Part shown: one piece after another, positions 15,956-26,164 of the stretch
How the letters are laid out: the number at the start of each line of letters is the position of its first letter
Position numbering within the stretch: the first letter of the stretch is position 1
From: Clostridium sp. BJN0013
GTDB taxonomy: Bacteria; Bacillota; Clostridia; Clostridiales; Clostridiaceae
Direction: 5' to 3'
Assembly: GCF_040939125.1 (NCBI RefSeq)
Contig: NZ_CP162495.1
Span: 1 to 64,000, forward strand
Length of the DNA: 64,000 nt
Notes under the pieces: generated by a model
What the model saw: only the letters and a program-made list of their open reading frames with translations
Database searches by the model: none
What the model was told of the DNA's origin: nothing
Translations under genes and position numbers: made by a program

Positions 15956-18670
15956 ATGAAAAAGAAAATAGTATGGAGCAGTCTAATAGTAATTTTATTT
16001 GTATGTATTTTATTTTTAAATAAAATTGTAAATTTTATAATCAATATAGAATGGTATAAAGAAGTGGGATATTTAACAGTTTACTTTACAAAGCTTATAG
16101 CTATGTGTAAGCTTATGATACCTTTATTTATAATAATTTTTATAGGCATAGCACTTTATTGGAGAAGTTTAAGATTAAGTATTATAAAGTATAGAAAGGT
16201 TTTCGAAGTAAATAATAATAAAGTTAAAAATGAAAAAAGAATATTTATTATTGTAAACTTAATTGTATCGTTTTTATTTTCTTATGCATTTGCAGCAACT
16301 TATTGGTATAGAATTTTACAGTTTAATAATTCAGTTCCTTTTAATGTTAAGGATCCAATTTTAAATTTAGATGTATCCTTTTATATATTTAAATTACCGC
16401 TTATACAATCATTACATAGTATGATTTTAAGTTTAATAGTTCTCTTAGGATTAATAACTCTTTTTACTTATTTTATATTAAGCGTTAAAGACAAAGTAAT
16501 GTCAAGAAATTTTAAAAAAGGCTTTGATAAAATAGATATTCTAAATAGTGGAATAACCAGGTTTGCAGGAAAACAATTAGCAGTTTTAGCTGCACTTATA
16601 ATGATTTGTGTATCAATAGGATATATTTTAAAATGTATTGGACTTGTATATAGCCAAAAAGGTGTAACTTTTGGTGCAGGTTATACAGACGTTCATGTAA
16701 GTTTATTATTATATAAGATAATAGCAGCAGCATCAATTATTTCAGCTGTAGTTATATTTATAAGTATACTTGTAAGTAAAGTTAAACCTATAATAGTATC
16801 CATAACTGTAATAGTATCCTTAATTTTAATTAAAAGTTTGTCTTATGCTGTAGTTCAAAATTTTATTGTAAAATCTAATCAAAAAACATTGGAGCAACCT
16901 TATATAAAATATAATATTGATTATACACGTAAAGCATTTAATATTGAAAATATTGATTCTAACCCTTTTCAAGTTAAAGATAATTTAACTTCACAGGATA
17001 TAGATAACAATATGGATACAATAAATAATATAAGGATAAATTCTTTTGAGCCTACTTTAGAATTTTACAATCAGGTTCAAATAATAAGATATTATTATAA
17101 ATTTAATAATATTGATGTGGATAGATATAATATAAATGGAAAATTTAATCAGATATTTATAGGTACCAGAGAAATAGATACTAAGGCTATAGATCCTAAT
17201 ACCTGGCAAAATAGACATCTTATATATACCCATGGCTATGGTATAGTAATGAATAAAGTTAATTCTGTAACTTCAGAAGGACAGCCTAATTTTGTCATAA
17301 AAGATATGCCGCCTCAAAACTCTACAGATATAAAGCTTAATAATGCAAGAATATATTTTGGTGAAAAAACTGATGATTATGCTATAGTTGATACCAAATT
17401 AAAGGAGTTTGATTATCCAAAAGGCAGTGAAAATGCAACTAATAATTATGATGGTAGTGCGGGAATAAAATTAGGTTTTATTAATAGAATATTATTTGCA
17501 ATAAATCAAAAAGATATAAACTTTCTTTTATCTCGTGACATATTAAAAGAAAGTAAAATATTAATAAATAGGAGTATAAAGGATAGAGTAAGTAAAATCG
17601 CACCATTTTTAAATTATGATTCGGATCCTTATATAGTTATGAGTGGCGGTAAACTTTATTGGATATTAGATGGATATACAGTTTCAGATAGATATCCTTT
17701 TTCACAACCACAAAATAATTTAAATTATATAAGAAATTCTGTGAAAGTTATTGTAGATGCTGAAAATGGAAATGTTAATTTCTATATAATGGATAAAAGT
17801 GATCCTATAGTACAGAGTTATGCCAAGATATTTCCAGATTTATTTAAAGATATAAATAAATTACCATCGGATATAGTTCAACATTTTAAATATCCAAAAG
17901 ATTTATTTAATATTCAATGCAGTGTACTTGGGAAATATCATGTAACAGATCCTGGGGTATTTTATAGTGGTGAAGATCTATGGGAAGTAGCTAAAAATCA
18001 AAAGCAAGTCAGTGGGGAAAAATATTCAATGGAATCCTCATATATGGTTATGAAACTTCCAAATGAGCAGAAAGATGAAATGATATTATTGCAGTATTTT
18101 AATATGAGAGATAAAGATAATATGGTAGCGTTATTTGGAGCTAGGATGGATGGGGAAAATTACGGGAAGATGGTTCTCTATAAATTTCCTGCAGAAAAAA
18201 CTGTATATAGTCCTTATTTATTTAAACAAAAGCTAAATCAAGATACTACAATATCCAGTCAGTTATCTCTTTGGAATAAAGATGGTTCTCAAGTTCAATT
18301 TGGTGACACCATAATAGTTCCTATCAATCAATCTCTTGTTTATGTGGAGCCTATGTACTTAAGAGCTAGTGGAAAAGAAGGCATACCAGAGATGAAAAGA
18401 GTTATAGTATCTTATAGCGATAAAATGGTATTAGCTGAAAGTATAGATGATGCACTGCAGCAGATATTCAGTTATAAACAAAAATCTGAAGAAGAAAATT
18501 CCAATGAATCTCAAATAGAAACACCTTCTTCTGATATTAATGCAGAAAAGTTAAAAGAGGCAAAAAGTTTGTATGAACAGGCATTGGAAGCTCAGAAAAA
18601 TGGAGATTGGTCAAAGTATGGAGAAAATATTAAAAAACTTGGTGATATAATAGATTCGTTACAAAAATAA
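15956..18670 (+). CDS. UPF0182 family large membrane protein
   Basis: A 904-residue member of UPF0182 (COG1615), whose function is unknown. The first 300 residues contain about seven hydrophobic segments. A large soluble region follows with family-typical stretches such as [20 protein letters not shown] and [12 protein letters not shown]. The C-terminal 40 residues ([20 protein letters not shown]) form a short helical tail. ATG at 15956 follows AGAGGTG at the right distance; the ATG at 15950 is too close to it. Confidence 0.88.
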   Translation: MKKKIVWSSLIVILFVCILFLNKIVNFIINIEWYKEVGYLTVYFTKLIAMCKLMIPLFIIIFIGIALYWRSLRLSIIKYRKVFEVNNNKVKNEKRIFIIVNLIVSFLFSYAFAATYWYRILQFNNSVPFNVKDPILNLDVSFYIFKLPLIQSLHSMILSLIVLLGLITLFTYFILSVKDKVMSRNFKKGFDKIDILNSGITRFAGKQLAVLAALIMICVSIGYILKCIGLVYSQKGVTFGAGYTDVHVSLLLYKIIAAASIISAVVIFISILVSKVKPIIVSITVIVSLILIKSLSYAVVQNFIVKSNQKTLEQPYIKYNIDYTRKAFNIENIDSNPFQVKDNLTSQDIDNNMDTINNIRINSFEPTLEFYNQVQIIRYYYKFNNIDVDRYNINGKFNQIFIGTREIDTKAIDPNTWQNRHLIYTHGYGIVMNKVNSVTSEGQPNFVIKDMPPQNSTDIKLNNARIYFGEKTDDYAIVDTKLKEFDYPKGSENATNNYDGSAGIKLGFINRILFAINQKDINFLLSRDILKESKILINRSIKDRVSKIAPFLNYDSDPYIVMSGGKLYWILDGYTVSDRYPFSQPQNNLNYIRNSVKVIVDAENGNVNFYIMDKSDPIVQSYAKIFPDLFKDINKLPSDIVQHFKYPKDLFNIQCSVLGKYHVTDPGVFYSGEDLWEVAKNQKQVSGEKYSMESSYMVMKLPNEQKDEMILLQYFNMRDKDNMVALFGARMDGENYGKMVLYKFPAEKTVYSPYLFKQKLNQDTTISSQLSLWNKDGSQVQFGDTIIVPINQSLVYVEPMYLRASGKEGIPEMKRVIVSYSDKMVLAESIDDALQQIFSYKQKSEEENSNESQIETPSSDINAEKLKEAKSLYEQALEAQKNGDWSKYGENIKKLGDIIDSLQK

Positions 18671-18718
18671 AAGACGTAAAATTAAATAATCTTGTTTTTG
18701 TTGAAGGGAAGATTTAAT

Positions 18719-20113
18719 ATGGATTATGATGTACTTATATTGGGCGGTGGAATAGTAGGATGTGCAGTTTCATATGAACTTTCGAAATATAATTTAAATA
18801 TAGCATTGATTGAAAAAGATTATGATATAGCAGATGATGTAGCTTTAATAGATTCTTCTATAGTTTATGATGGACTGGAATGTGAGGATACCCTATTAGC
18901 TAAACTAGAACTTATGGGGAATAAAATTATGCCAGAACTTGCCTCTAAGTTTAATATATTCTTTAAAAAAAAAGGATGTTTATTATTGGCAGATAGTAAA
19001 AAAGATGAAGAAAAATTAGTTAAGATGTATGATACAGCATTGAATAGGGGAATAGAAAATATATATTTATTGGATAATTCTAAAGATATATATAATCTAG
19101 AGCCAAGTTTAAATAAAAATATAAAAAAAGCTATTTATTCTAAAAATACAGCAGTTATTTCACCATATGATTTGGCAATTTCATATGGTGAGATTGCTTT
19201 TGATAATGGTGTGAATTTTAAATTAGGTGAGGAAGTTTTAGATATAAAAAACATATCTAAGGGATTTAGAGTAATAACCAATAAAAATAAATTTACTTGT
19301 AATATGGTTGTAAATACAACTCCAAGGGAAAGTTATAGTATAGATAGGGAAAATAAACTTAATAAAAAAAAGAAGTATTTAAAATATTTTCTGTTGGAAG
19401 AAAATTCGACTAAGGCATATAAAAATATCATATCTGTTATTAGAGAAAATGATGATAAAATATATACCATTCCTACTAAAGAAAATGGTATATTGATAGT
19501 TTTAAAGAATAATAGAAAAATAAGTAATGAAGAAGGATTAAAAAAAATTAAATATTTTATAAGAGATATATCAGAGAAAAATATTATACCATTTTATGAG
19601 TCTACATGTTATGATGATTTTTTAATTATAGATGATAGTTTAATAGATAAGGGCTATATTAAGATATTCGGAAAGCATTATGGTCAGGTTACTATGACTC
19701 CGGCAATTACAAATATAGTATGTGAAACTATAGTTAGCAATTTAAACTGTGTTTTAAAAAAGGATTTTATAGATAAAAGAAGAGAAGTTTATAAATTTAG
19801 AGATCTTTCAAATATAAATAGACAAAATATAATAAATTTAAATAAGAAATATGGAAAAATGATATGTTATTGTAAAAAAGTTACAGAAGGCGAAATTATA
19901 GATTCCATAAGAAGACCTCTTGGAGCTCGCACTATAGAAGGAATAAAACGAAGAACAAGTGCTACCTTTGGGAAATGTAAAGGATCTCAATGTCTTTGTA
20001 AGGTTGCATCAATTTTAGCTAGGGAGATAAATAAAGATATGACAGATATACTTAAAGATTCTAAAAATTCTAATATTATATTAGGGAGAATAAAAGAATT
20101 TGACGAGATGTAA
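18719..20113 (+). CDS. FAD-dependent oxidoreductase with BFD-like [2Fe-2S] domain (GlpA-like)
   Basis: A DAO/glycerol-3-phosphate-dehydrogenase-type flavoprotein of 464 residues. The FAD-binding Rossmann motif GGGIVGCAVSYEL starts at residue 9. A C-terminal BFD-like domain carries CYCKKVTEGE and CKGSQCLCK, the four-cysteine iron-sulfur pattern. The segment usually reading NSGIVHAG is DSSIVYDG here, so the active site has drifted. The substrate is unknown. It is followed after 17 bp by a DUF1667 gene, its usual partner in anaerobes. Confidence 0.82.
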   Translation: MDYDVLILGGGIVGCAVSYELSKYNLNIALIEKDYDIADDVALIDSSIVYDGLECEDTLLAKLELMGNKIMPELASKFNIFFKKKGCLLLADSKKDEEKLVKMYDTALNRGIENIYLLDNSKDIYNLEPSLNKNIKKAIYSKNTAVISPYDLAISYGEIAFDNGVNFKLGEEVLDIKNISKGFRVITNKNKFTCNMVVNTTPRESYSIDRENKLNKKKKYLKYFLLEENSTKAYKNIISVIRENDDKIYTIPTKENGILIVLKNNRKISNEEGLKKIKYFIRDISEKNIIPFYESTCYDDFLIIDDSLIDKGYIKIFGKHYGQVTMTPAITNIVCETIVSNLNCVLKKDFIDKRREVYKFRDLSNINRQNIINLNKKYGKMICYCKKVTEGEIIDSIRRPLGARTIEGIKRRTSATFGKCKGSQCLCKVASILAREINKDMTDILKDSKNSNIILGRIKEFDEM

Positions 20114-20130
20114 TTGGGAGGAGTTATAAA

Positions 20131-20496
20131 TTGATTAAAGAAGTAATTTTTGGTGAGTGCAGTAAAAAGTCTGATGTTAATGTAAATATATATAACGACA
20201 ACTTGAAAATTAACAATCATTTATGTAATAAAAAGGATAATCTCACAAAATTAAATATTGATAGTAAGTGTGATATATTTACTACTGTTGTTAGAATAAA
20301 AGGTTCAGATTGTAATGTAGTACCAGTGAAAAGTTCCAGACCTTTAAATAAGAGCTTATGGTTAGAGTGTTCAAAGGTTTTAAGTAGAATACACGTGGGA
20401 GCACCTATAAAACTAGGGGATATTATTTGTAAGAATATTTTGAATACTGGAGTTGATATAATTTGTACCAAAAGTATTGATAAAAGAAAGCAATAA
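20131..20496 (+). CDS. DUF1667 family protein lacking the usual cysteine motif
   Basis: 121 residues. The C-terminal half (IHVGAPIKLGDIICKNILNTGVDI in two parts) is typical of DUF1667, a small partner of GlpA-like oxidoreductases. The family normally opens with a CxxCPxGC cluster; here the matching position reads FGECSKKSDVNV, so it probably no longer holds an iron-sulfur centre. The TTG start is supported by GGGAGGAG (20116-20123). It is likely translated with the upstream flavoprotein. Confidence 0.7.
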   Translation: MIKEVIFGECSKKSDVNVNIYNDNLKINNHLCNKKDNLTKLNIDSKCDIFTTVVRIKGSDCNVVPVKSSRPLNKSLWLECSKVLSRIHVGAPIKLGDIICKNILNTGVDIICTKSIDKRKQ

Positions 20497-20765
20497 ATTT
20501 TTAGTTTTTACTTTATTATTTTCTACATGTTGGTTATAATAAATGATGGATATGTAGTTATATATTAATATTAGACTAATTTTATGTAATCTAAAAATAA
20601 AGTCAACTGATAAATAGAGTATTAGCTTTATATAATTATTTAGGGGAGTCAGTGTTTTGGTATAAGTTGATATAATGATATTGTTAATTTGTCTTTGAAA
20701 TATTAATAAATTGTATTATATCGTTATAATCTTAAGAATAATCATTAATTGATTATTTATTAATT

Positions 20766-20820
20766 GGAGTGTCAACACGGAGTCTTTGGTCCTTGAGAGG
20801 TATAAGGCTCCATTTGTTTT
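20766..20820 (+). promoter_or_regulatory. Possible attenuator in the serS leader
   Basis: GGAGTCTT (20779-20786) can pair with AAGGCTCC (20804-20811) over 8 bp, followed by ATTTGTTTTT. A second GGAG at 20766-20769 competes for the same CTCC. The T-box consensus GGGTGG(N)ACCGCG is not visible. The 368-base gap before serS otherwise shows only AT-rich sequence. Confidence 0.45.
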
Positions 20821-20864
20821 TAATAGAAAAATAGAAATTATGCATAAGCCAAGGAGGATTAACT

Positions 20865-22145
20865 ATGTTAGATTTAAAAAGGATAAGAAATAATCCAGAA
20901 GAAATAAAAAAACAACTTTTAAATAGGGGAGAAGATTTTGAACTATCAATTATTGATGAAGTAGTATCTTTAGATGAAAAAAGAAGAAAAATTTTAGTTG
21001 AAGTAGAAGCTTTAAAAAATAAAAGAAATCAAGATTCTGGGGAAATAGCTAAAATAAAAAGAACTGGTGGAAATGCAGATACTTTAGTTTTAGAAATGAA
21101 ACAAGTTTCGGATGATATAAAAGAATATGATATTCAGTTATCAGAAATAAATGATAAAATAGAGTACATAATGCTTAGAATACCTAATATCCCTCATCCA
21201 GCAGTTCCAGAAGGAAAACTGGATGAGGATAATGTAGAAATTAGACGATGGATGGAACCTACTAAATTTGAATTTCAACCTAAAGCTCACTGGGATATAG
21301 GTACAAATCTTAATATACTTGACTTTGAAAGAGGAGGAAAAGTAGCAGGCTCTAGGTTTACTTTTTATAGGGGGTTAGGAGCACGACTTGAAAGAGCTGT
21401 TGTATCTTATTATTTAGATTTTCACACCGAAAAACACGGATATGAAGAGATATTACCACCTTATATGGTAAATAGAACCAGTATGATTGGTACAGGACAA
21501 CTTCCAAAGTTTGAAGAAGATGCTTTTAGGGTAGCAAATAATGATTTTTTTTTAATTCCAACTGCAGAGGTTCCAGTAACTAATTTTTATAGAAATGAAA
21601 TATTAAAAGGAGAAGATCTTCCAATAAAACATGTTGCATATAGTGCATGTTTTAGAGCCGAAGCAGGTTCAGCAGGAAGAGATACTAGAGGGATTATAAG
21701 GCAACATCAATTTAATAAGGTTGAGCTTGTTAAGTTTACAAAACCTGAACAATCTTATGATGAACTTGAGAAATTAACTAATGACGCAGAAGATGTACTT
21801 AAGGGATTAAAAATTCCATATAGAGTAGTTAAGATATGTAAGGGAGATCTTGGATTTACAGCTACACTTAAGTATGATATAGAGGTTTGGATGCCAAGTT
21901 ATAATAGATATGTAGAAATATCAAGTTGTAGTAATTTCGAAGATTTTCAAGCAAGACGAGTTAATATTAAATATAAGGAAACTCCAAAGGATAAACCAAA
22001 ATATATTCATACATTAAATGGTTCTGGAGTAGCTATAGGGAGAACTGTGGCAGCCATTTTAGAAAATTATCAACAAGATGATGGAAGTGTATTAATTCCT
22101 GAAGTATTAAAACCATATATGGGTGGAAGAGAAATGATAAAATAA
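20865..22145 (+). CDS. serS: Seryl-tRNA synthetase
   Basis: The class II synthetase that charges tRNA-Ser. It has 426 residues, with an N-terminal coiled-coil arm (about residues 30-105) that grips the long variable arm. Class II motif 2 is [21 protein letters not shown] in two parts (about residues 264-284), and motif 3 is [15 protein letters not shown] (about 386-400). The RBS AAGGAGG precedes the ATG by 9 nt. Two tRNA-Ser genes lie 300-500 bp downstream. Confidence 0.97.
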   Translation: MLDLKRIRNNPEEIKKQLLNRGEDFELSIIDEVVSLDEKRRKILVEVEALKNKRNQDSGEIAKIKRTGGNADTLVLEMKQVSDDIKEYDIQLSEINDKIEYIMLRIPNIPHPAVPEGKLDEDNVEIRRWMEPTKFEFQPKAHWDIGTNLNILDFERGGKVAGSRFTFYRGLGARLERAVVSYYLDFHTEKHGYEEILPPYMVNRTSMIGTGQLPKFEEDAFRVANNDFFLIPTAEVPVTNFYRNEILKGEDLPIKHVAYSACFRAEAGSAGRDTRGIIRQHQFNKVELVKFTKPEQSYDELEKLTNDAEDVLKGLKIPYRVVKICKGDLGFTATLKYDIEVWMPSYNRYVEISSCSNFEDFQARRVNIKYKETPKDKPKYIHTLNGSGVAIGRTVAAILENYQQDDGSVLIPEVLKPYMGGREMIK

Positions 22146-22149
22146 TTGT

Positions 22150-22314
22150 TGATAAAAATTCAATTTATCTGAATGCGGCAATTGGCTGACATCCCCAGCT
22201 TCTTCAAATTGGGGGATAAGCACTGTTATATGTGTGAATAAGTAATTCTAAGGTTTAGATGGAGGAAGGCATTCATTATGAGTAAATCTCATCTGAACCT
22301 TAGAATTACTTGAT
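22150..22314 (+). repeat. Dispersed hairpin repeat, copy C (most complete)
   Basis: The arms AAGTAATTCTAAGGTTTAGATG (22239-22260, given here as 22 nt in the window) and CATCTGAACCTTAGAATTACTTGAT pair almost fully, ending at TTGAT. Upstream lies a smaller hairpin, ATCCCC...GGGGGAT, and a GCACTGTTATATG block. About 165 bp in all. It lies between serS and the tRNA-Ser genes and is the best-preserved copy. Confidence 0.65.
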
Positions 22315-22352
22315 AACATAAAACTTTTTCAGTATTTTTATTGTAAAGTCTA

Positions 22353-22381
22353 TTGACAGCTAAAAAACTTCATGTTATAGT
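22353..22381 (+). promoter_or_regulatory. Promoter of the tRNA-Ser genes
   Basis: TTGACA (22353-22358) and TATAGT (22376-22381) with a 17-bp spacer, 60 bp upstream of the first tRNA. Confidence 0.75.
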
Positions 22382-22440
22382 AGTTAAGGTGAACTGAGGA
22401 AAATATTATGAATAAGAAACTAGTAAAAAGCTGGTATTAT

Positions 22441-22531
22441 GGAAAGATGGTCGAGTTGGTTTAAGGCACCGGTCTTGAAAACCGGCGTACGGGTGACCGT
22501 ACCAAGGGTTCGAATCCCTTTCTTTCCGCCA
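22441..22531 (+). tRNA. tRNA-Ser (TGA anticodon)
   Basis: A 91-nt class II tRNA with long variable arm (GTACGGGTGACCGTAC) and encoded CCA. The anticodon loop CTTGAAA gives TGA. The acceptor arms GGAAAGA and TCTTTCC pair. Confidence 0.95.
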
Positions 22532-22555
22532 TTAATATATTTAAAAGTAGGGCAT

Positions 22556-22647
22556 GGAGAAATACTCAAGTGGCCAAAGAGGCGCCCCTGCTAAGGGCGT
22601 AGGTCGGGGTGACCGGCGCGAGGGTTCAAATCCCTCTTTCTCCGCCA
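22556..22647 (+). tRNA. tRNA-Ser (GCT anticodon), probable prophage attachment site
   Basis: A 92-nt class II tRNA. The anticodon loop CTGCTAA gives GCT, the variable arm is GTCGGGGTGACCGGC, and CCA is encoded. The acceptor arms GGAGAAA and TTTCTCC pair. The integrase gene begins 140 bp downstream and reads toward it, so its 3' end is the likely attB/attL core. Confidence 0.95.
22621..22647 (+). other. Candidate attL core (tRNA-Ser 3' end)
   Basis: The T arm and acceptor 3' end of tRNA-Ser(GCT) is where tyrosine integrases commonly recombine. I find no second copy of this sequence in the window, so attR should lie to the right of 64000. Placement rests on context only. Confidence 0.45.
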
Positions 22648-22744
22648 TAGGTTTTATTAAAATGCATTAAGCTTTATGAATGGCGTAAAATCAAGGCTTT
22701 AGAGAAATGACGTATCATTAAGAGTTATTAAAAGTTACTATAAT

Positions 22745-22788
22745 TGTAGTACTAACTGTAGTAAAAATTGTAGTAAAATAAATGTAGT
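22745..22788 (+). promoter_or_regulatory. Direct repeats TGTAGT x4, candidate integrase arm sites
   Basis: TGTAGT occurs at 22745, 22757, 22769 and 22783 (spacing 12, 12 and 14 bp). The array lies between the presumed attachment core and the 3' end of the integrase gene, where arm-type binding sites are expected. Confidence 0.5.
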
Positions 22789-23957
22789 CAATCAAGGAAG
22801 TTATCCAGTAAACTGGTTGCTTCTTTTTTTCGTTCTTCAGATACATGGACATAAGTTTTTCGTGTAGTGTCTATGTCTATATGCCCAAGTAGAGCTTGAA
22901 TTACATTTAAGTCACCACTTTGTTCGTAAAGTCTAGTAGCATATGTATGTCTTAAACTATGGAAGGTCAAATCACTGGATATATTTAATTTTTTATATAC
23001 TTTTTTTACTGCTCTGAGTGGAGTCTTGTCATTTAAAAAATCTCCATTCTTATTGCAAAATACCAGGTCCATTTTTTTATATTTTTTAGGATTTTTAACT
23101 TTCTCTTTTAAAAATTCTTTGTGTTTAGATTTTAATAAACTAAATAATTTTTTAGGAATTGGTACATATCTTACTTCATCATTTTTGGTATCTGCAAGAG
23201 TTTTTACATAACCAGTAACTTCGTTATTTTCGTTATATATAGCTTGCTTGCTATAAGTTTCATTAACATATATCGTATCTTCTTTAAAATTGATCTTATG
23301 CCATTCAAGACCTAGAAGTTCACCCTCCCTTAATCCAGTAGATAAATCAAAATAAATCATGAGATTATAGCCCTCGTGTATATGCTCTAATAAATATTTT
23401 GTTAGTTTATTTTGCTCATCTATAGTTAAAAATTTCTTCTTTTTTATTTTCTTGATATGAGGGAGGACAACGGCATTGCATGGATTTTTAACAATATAAT
23501 CCTGGTTAAGAGCTTCGGTTAGTGATGATTTGATTAATCTCACTATATATTTTATATTATTTGCTGAAGTATCAATGCAATTGATAAATTCTTGTATCTG
23601 GCTTGCCTTTAAATCTTTAAGTTTGCTATCTCCTATAGCTGATGTTTCAATATAGTTTTTATAGATTCCATAATATCTTTGGAATGACCTTGGCTTTAAA
23701 CTATTCTTTTTATATTCAATTAACCAAATGTTAATCCACTGCTTTAGCGTCAATTCTTCTTTGGCAAAGTCAATTCTTTCAAAGTCTCTGGTGAACTTTC
23801 TTACTTTTTTAATTATTTCTTTTTCAGACATTGCATATAATACTTTCCTTTTTGGTTTTCCTGTTAAAGGGTTAATTCCCACAGTGAAAGATGCAGCCCA
23901 CCTGCCGTCTTTTCTCTGGTATATAGATCCTTCTCCATTTTGTCTGCGCTTTTTCAT
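22788..23957 (-). CDS. int: Phage integrase, tyrosine recombinase
   Basis: Site-specific recombinase of the Tn916/phage integrase type, 389 residues. An N-terminal AP2-like arm-binding domain (GEGSIYQRKDGRWAASFTVG) precedes a SAM-like core-binding domain (about 70-170) and the catalytic domain. Catalytic residues are visible in STGLREGELLGLEW (Arg), HSLRHTYATRL (His-x-x-Arg) and LGHIDIDTTRKTYVHV (His and nucleophile Tyr). It reads toward tRNA-Ser and defines the prophage's left end. A good RBS (AAGGAGGCACTT) precedes the ATG. Confidence 0.97.
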   Translation of the reverse strand: MKKRRQNGEGSIYQRKDGRWAASFTVGINPLTGKPKRKVLYAMSEKEIIKKVRKFTRDFERIDFAKEELTLKQWINIWLIEYKKNSLKPRSFQRYYGIYKNYIETSAIGDSKLKDLKASQIQEFINCIDTSANNIKYIVRLIKSSLTEALNQDYIVKNPCNAVVLPHIKKIKKKKFLTIDEQNKLTKYLLEHIHEGYNLMIYFDLSTGLREGELLGLEWHKINFKEDTIYVNETYSKQAIYNENNEVTGYVKTLADTKNDEVRYVPIPKKLFSLLKSKHKEFLKEKVKNPKKYKKMDLVFCNKNGDFLNDKTPLRAVKKVYKKLNISSDLTFHSLRHTYATRLYEQSGDLNVIQALLGHIDIDTTRKTYVHVSEERKKEATSLLDNFLD

Positions 23958-24021
23958 TACATAAGTGCCTCCTTATTACAAACTGATGTTCTGATTAAAA
24001 TTAAAAAATATATAGGAGTAT

Positions 24022-24041
24022 TAGCTCCTATTTAATTTTTT
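24022..24041 (-). terminator. Hairpin between dinD-like gene and integrase
   Basis: ATAGGAG-TATTAG-CTCCTAT is followed by an AT-rich stretch ending in a T-run on the plus strand. It stands in the 119-bp gap upstream of the integrase. Orientation is uncertain. Confidence 0.35.
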
Positions 24042-24076
24042 TAATATGAATTATTATGTTTTAACAACTAGTTATA

Positions 24077-24934
24077 TTATTTTTCTGGAAATTTATTCTG
24101 TTCGTCGTTTTCTTTGATGGATGATATATCTTTATATTTGCGTTCAAGCTTTCTTATATCTTCTTCTACTGGCAAGTCTTCAGGCATAGTACCTCCGAGA
24201 TCTTCAATAGTTTGTCTAACTTTTTTACCAACATGATAGTGAGCTTTATTGGCATCATTTTTATTAATTATGTTTTCTCTTTTTAATTTTTCTTCTGCTT
24301 GTGTTGCACGAAATAGATTTGCAGCTAATTCTGTACTACCCATGTGATCTAATAATTGTTCAGATTTTTTTAATTTTTTATAGTTTTTTATTTCTTTACA
24401 ATCCATTTCATTATAAAGCCCTTTATAACCATGATTTTGAAATATAGCATATTCAATTTTAGTTTTCACACCTGCATTATTGGCGGCAGTAGCTAAATTT
24501 TTATTATGCTTTTTAACTTCATGTCTCAGAGCTAATCTTCTTGTTTCATCCCTTTGTTTATCTGTAATTTCTTGTTTTCTAGTTTGTATTGCAAAATAAG
24601 TTTGACCTAATGCAACTGATTTTTTGCTAGGATCAGAATTTTGTACTATTAAATAACAGGCATAGCGAGTTAAACAATAATCCTCTACCTTTCTCTTTGA
24701 ATTGCTCCCGATTGCTACCATTTTGTGTACTTGCGCAAAATGGTCTGATTCGTTCTCATGGCTATTTTCACAAGATTTAATAGCTTTCTTTATGACTGGT
24801 AAAAAATTTCTATAGCTTTGATACTCAAGTTCAACCATCAGTTCTCTGGCATACCAATATTCAGTGCCTTTTTTACTGATTTTTTTAATTTTTTCAAAAG
24901 GAGATTCAAAATTATTATTTTCTAAATCACTCAT
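24077..24934 (-). CDS. dinD: DinD-like DNA damage-inducible protein
   Basis: A 285-residue homologue of DinD, which in E. coli is SOS-induced and inhibits RecA activity. Family features are YWYARELMVELEYQSYRNF (BRO-N-like N-terminus), VEDYCLTRYACYLIVQN and QTYFAIQTRKQE. No Cheo-type SOS box is obvious upstream. In a lysogen it could tie the prophage to host DNA damage; that role is inferred. Confidence 0.85.
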   Translation of the reverse strand: MSDLENNNFESPFEKIKKISKKGTEYWYARELMVELEYQSYRNFLPVIKKAIKSCENSHENESDHFAQVHKMVAIGSNSKRKVEDYCLTRYACYLIVQNSDPSKKSVALGQTYFAIQTRKQEITDKQRDETRRLALRHEVKKHNKNLATAANNAGVKTKIEYAIFQNHGYKGLYNEMDCKEIKNYKKLKKSEQLLDHMGSTELAANLFRATQAEEKLKRENIINKNDANKAHYHVGKKVRQTIEDLGGTMPEDLPVEEDIRKLERKYKDISSIKENDEQNKFPEK

Positions 24935-24952
24935 AAGACCATTCCCTTCTAT

Positions 24953-24992
24953 AATTTAGTATAATCTGGGTTTAGTGGATTTATACTAAATT
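24953..24992. promoter_or_regulatory. 12-bp inverted repeat upstream of dinD
   Basis: AATTTAGTATAA (24953-24964) and TTATACTAAATT (24981-24992) are perfectly complementary, with a 16-nt loop. This is either an operator for the leftward dinD gene or a terminator of the gene ending at 25003. Confidence 0.4.
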
Positions 24993-25002
24993 TAGTCTTT
25001 AT

Positions 25003-26073
25003 TTAATCAATATATCTATTTAATACTTCAATCAATCTATCTGAATATGAGTATAAATCATCTAAAGAATTTAATTCGTATTTTGTATGAGTTTTATCTT
25101 CATTAGGTAATGTCAGTATTTTTTTTACGTTAAGAGATAACCTGCAGATCCACTTTCTTGTATTACCATCAAATAAGACTCCAAAATATGATTCAGTATC
25201 TTTATATGTAATATGTGATAAATCGATAGTATTTCTAAGAATTGATTTTATTATTGCGTATGCTTCAAGTTCTTCAACTGTAGTCAGAATTTCGTGTTTA
25301 TCTTCAACAATATCATCTGTAACAGCAATTTCTTCTTTTGATGTATTATTAACTTCTGAATCTGTTCCTTTTAATGTTTCTCTGAATTTATTGCTCATGG
25401 TTTCATTTATAAATTGATTAAGCGATTTTTTAACTATTGGAATAAATTTTTCTATGATGGAGGAAGTTCTTCTGCCTTCGTAAATTTCACCTAATATATA
25501 ATTAGCAAAATCTTCAGATGGTTTTTCCATTTGTTTTTTAAAAAAATCTTTTATAAGACTTGTATATTTTAATTCTGATGCTGAGTTAACAATTGCATCC
25601 ACATCCAACTCATCTTTTGAAAAGCCTTCTAAGTATTTAATAGAACTATCTTTTAAATCAAATAAATCAATTTCAAAAAACGGTTTCTCATCCATTTTAT
25701 TTGGTTCATCTAAATCAGTGAAAAATCTATATTTTATTCCATTTGTCAATACTCCAAATTTTGCTGATGATGTAGTGTAATATCTAAAAAGTTGTGATCC
25801 ATGTTTATCGAGGTTATCATTGCATTCTTTTGCTTCTATAAGAATTGTAGGGGTACCATTTATAAGAATAGCATAATCAACCTTTTCGCCTTTTTTTACT
25901 CCATAATCAGCATCAAATTCAGGACAAAATTCAAGTGGGTTAAATACATCATACCCTAACATTTGGAAAAATGGTAATATTAATGATTGTTTAGTTGCCT
26001 CCTCTGTTTTTATTTGATTTACCAGCGTTTCGGCTCTATCTGATAGCGCTTGTATTTTTTCTTTGATTTCCAT
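25003..26073 (-). CDS. Type I restriction HsdR N-terminal-like nuclease protein
   Basis: A 356-residue protein with an HsdR_N-type PD-(D/E)xK domain: E25, then D66 in EKVDYAIL, then E80-A-K82 in ILIEAKE, followed by the family Q/Y region QLFRYYTT. There is no helicase domain. A separate C-terminal part (about 250-356) probably binds a partner or DNA. Stand-alone proteins of this kind are frequent in prophages, and a defence or exclusion role is plausible but unproven. Confidence 0.75.
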   Translation of the reverse strand: MEIKEKIQALSDRAETLVNQIKTEEATKQSLILPFFQMLGYDVFNPLEFCPEFDADYGVKKGEKVDYAILINGTPTILIEAKECNDNLDKHGSQLFRYYTTSSAKFGVLTNGIKYRFFTDLDEPNKMDEKPFFEIDLFDLKDSSIKYLEGFSKDELDVDAIVNSASELKYTSLIKDFFKKQMEKPSEDFANYILGEIYEGRRTSSIIEKFIPIVKKSLNQFINETMSNKFRETLKGTDSEVNNTSKEEIAVTDDIVEDKHEILTTVEELEAYAIIKSILRNTIDLSHITYKDTESYFGVLFDGNTRKWICRLSLNVKKILTLPNEDKTHTKYELNSLDDLYSYSDRLIEVLNRYID

Positions 26074-26164
26074 TTAACCTCATCCTTTCTCATATGTTAC
26101 ACATAATTACAAAATTTTCTCAAAAGTGTAAAAATAAAAACTCAAAATTATAAAATTGAGTAAG

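Noticed and set aside
22683-22688. GGCGTA near the attachment site as another repressor operator
   Set aside because: The left half-site is missing and no promoter is adjacent.
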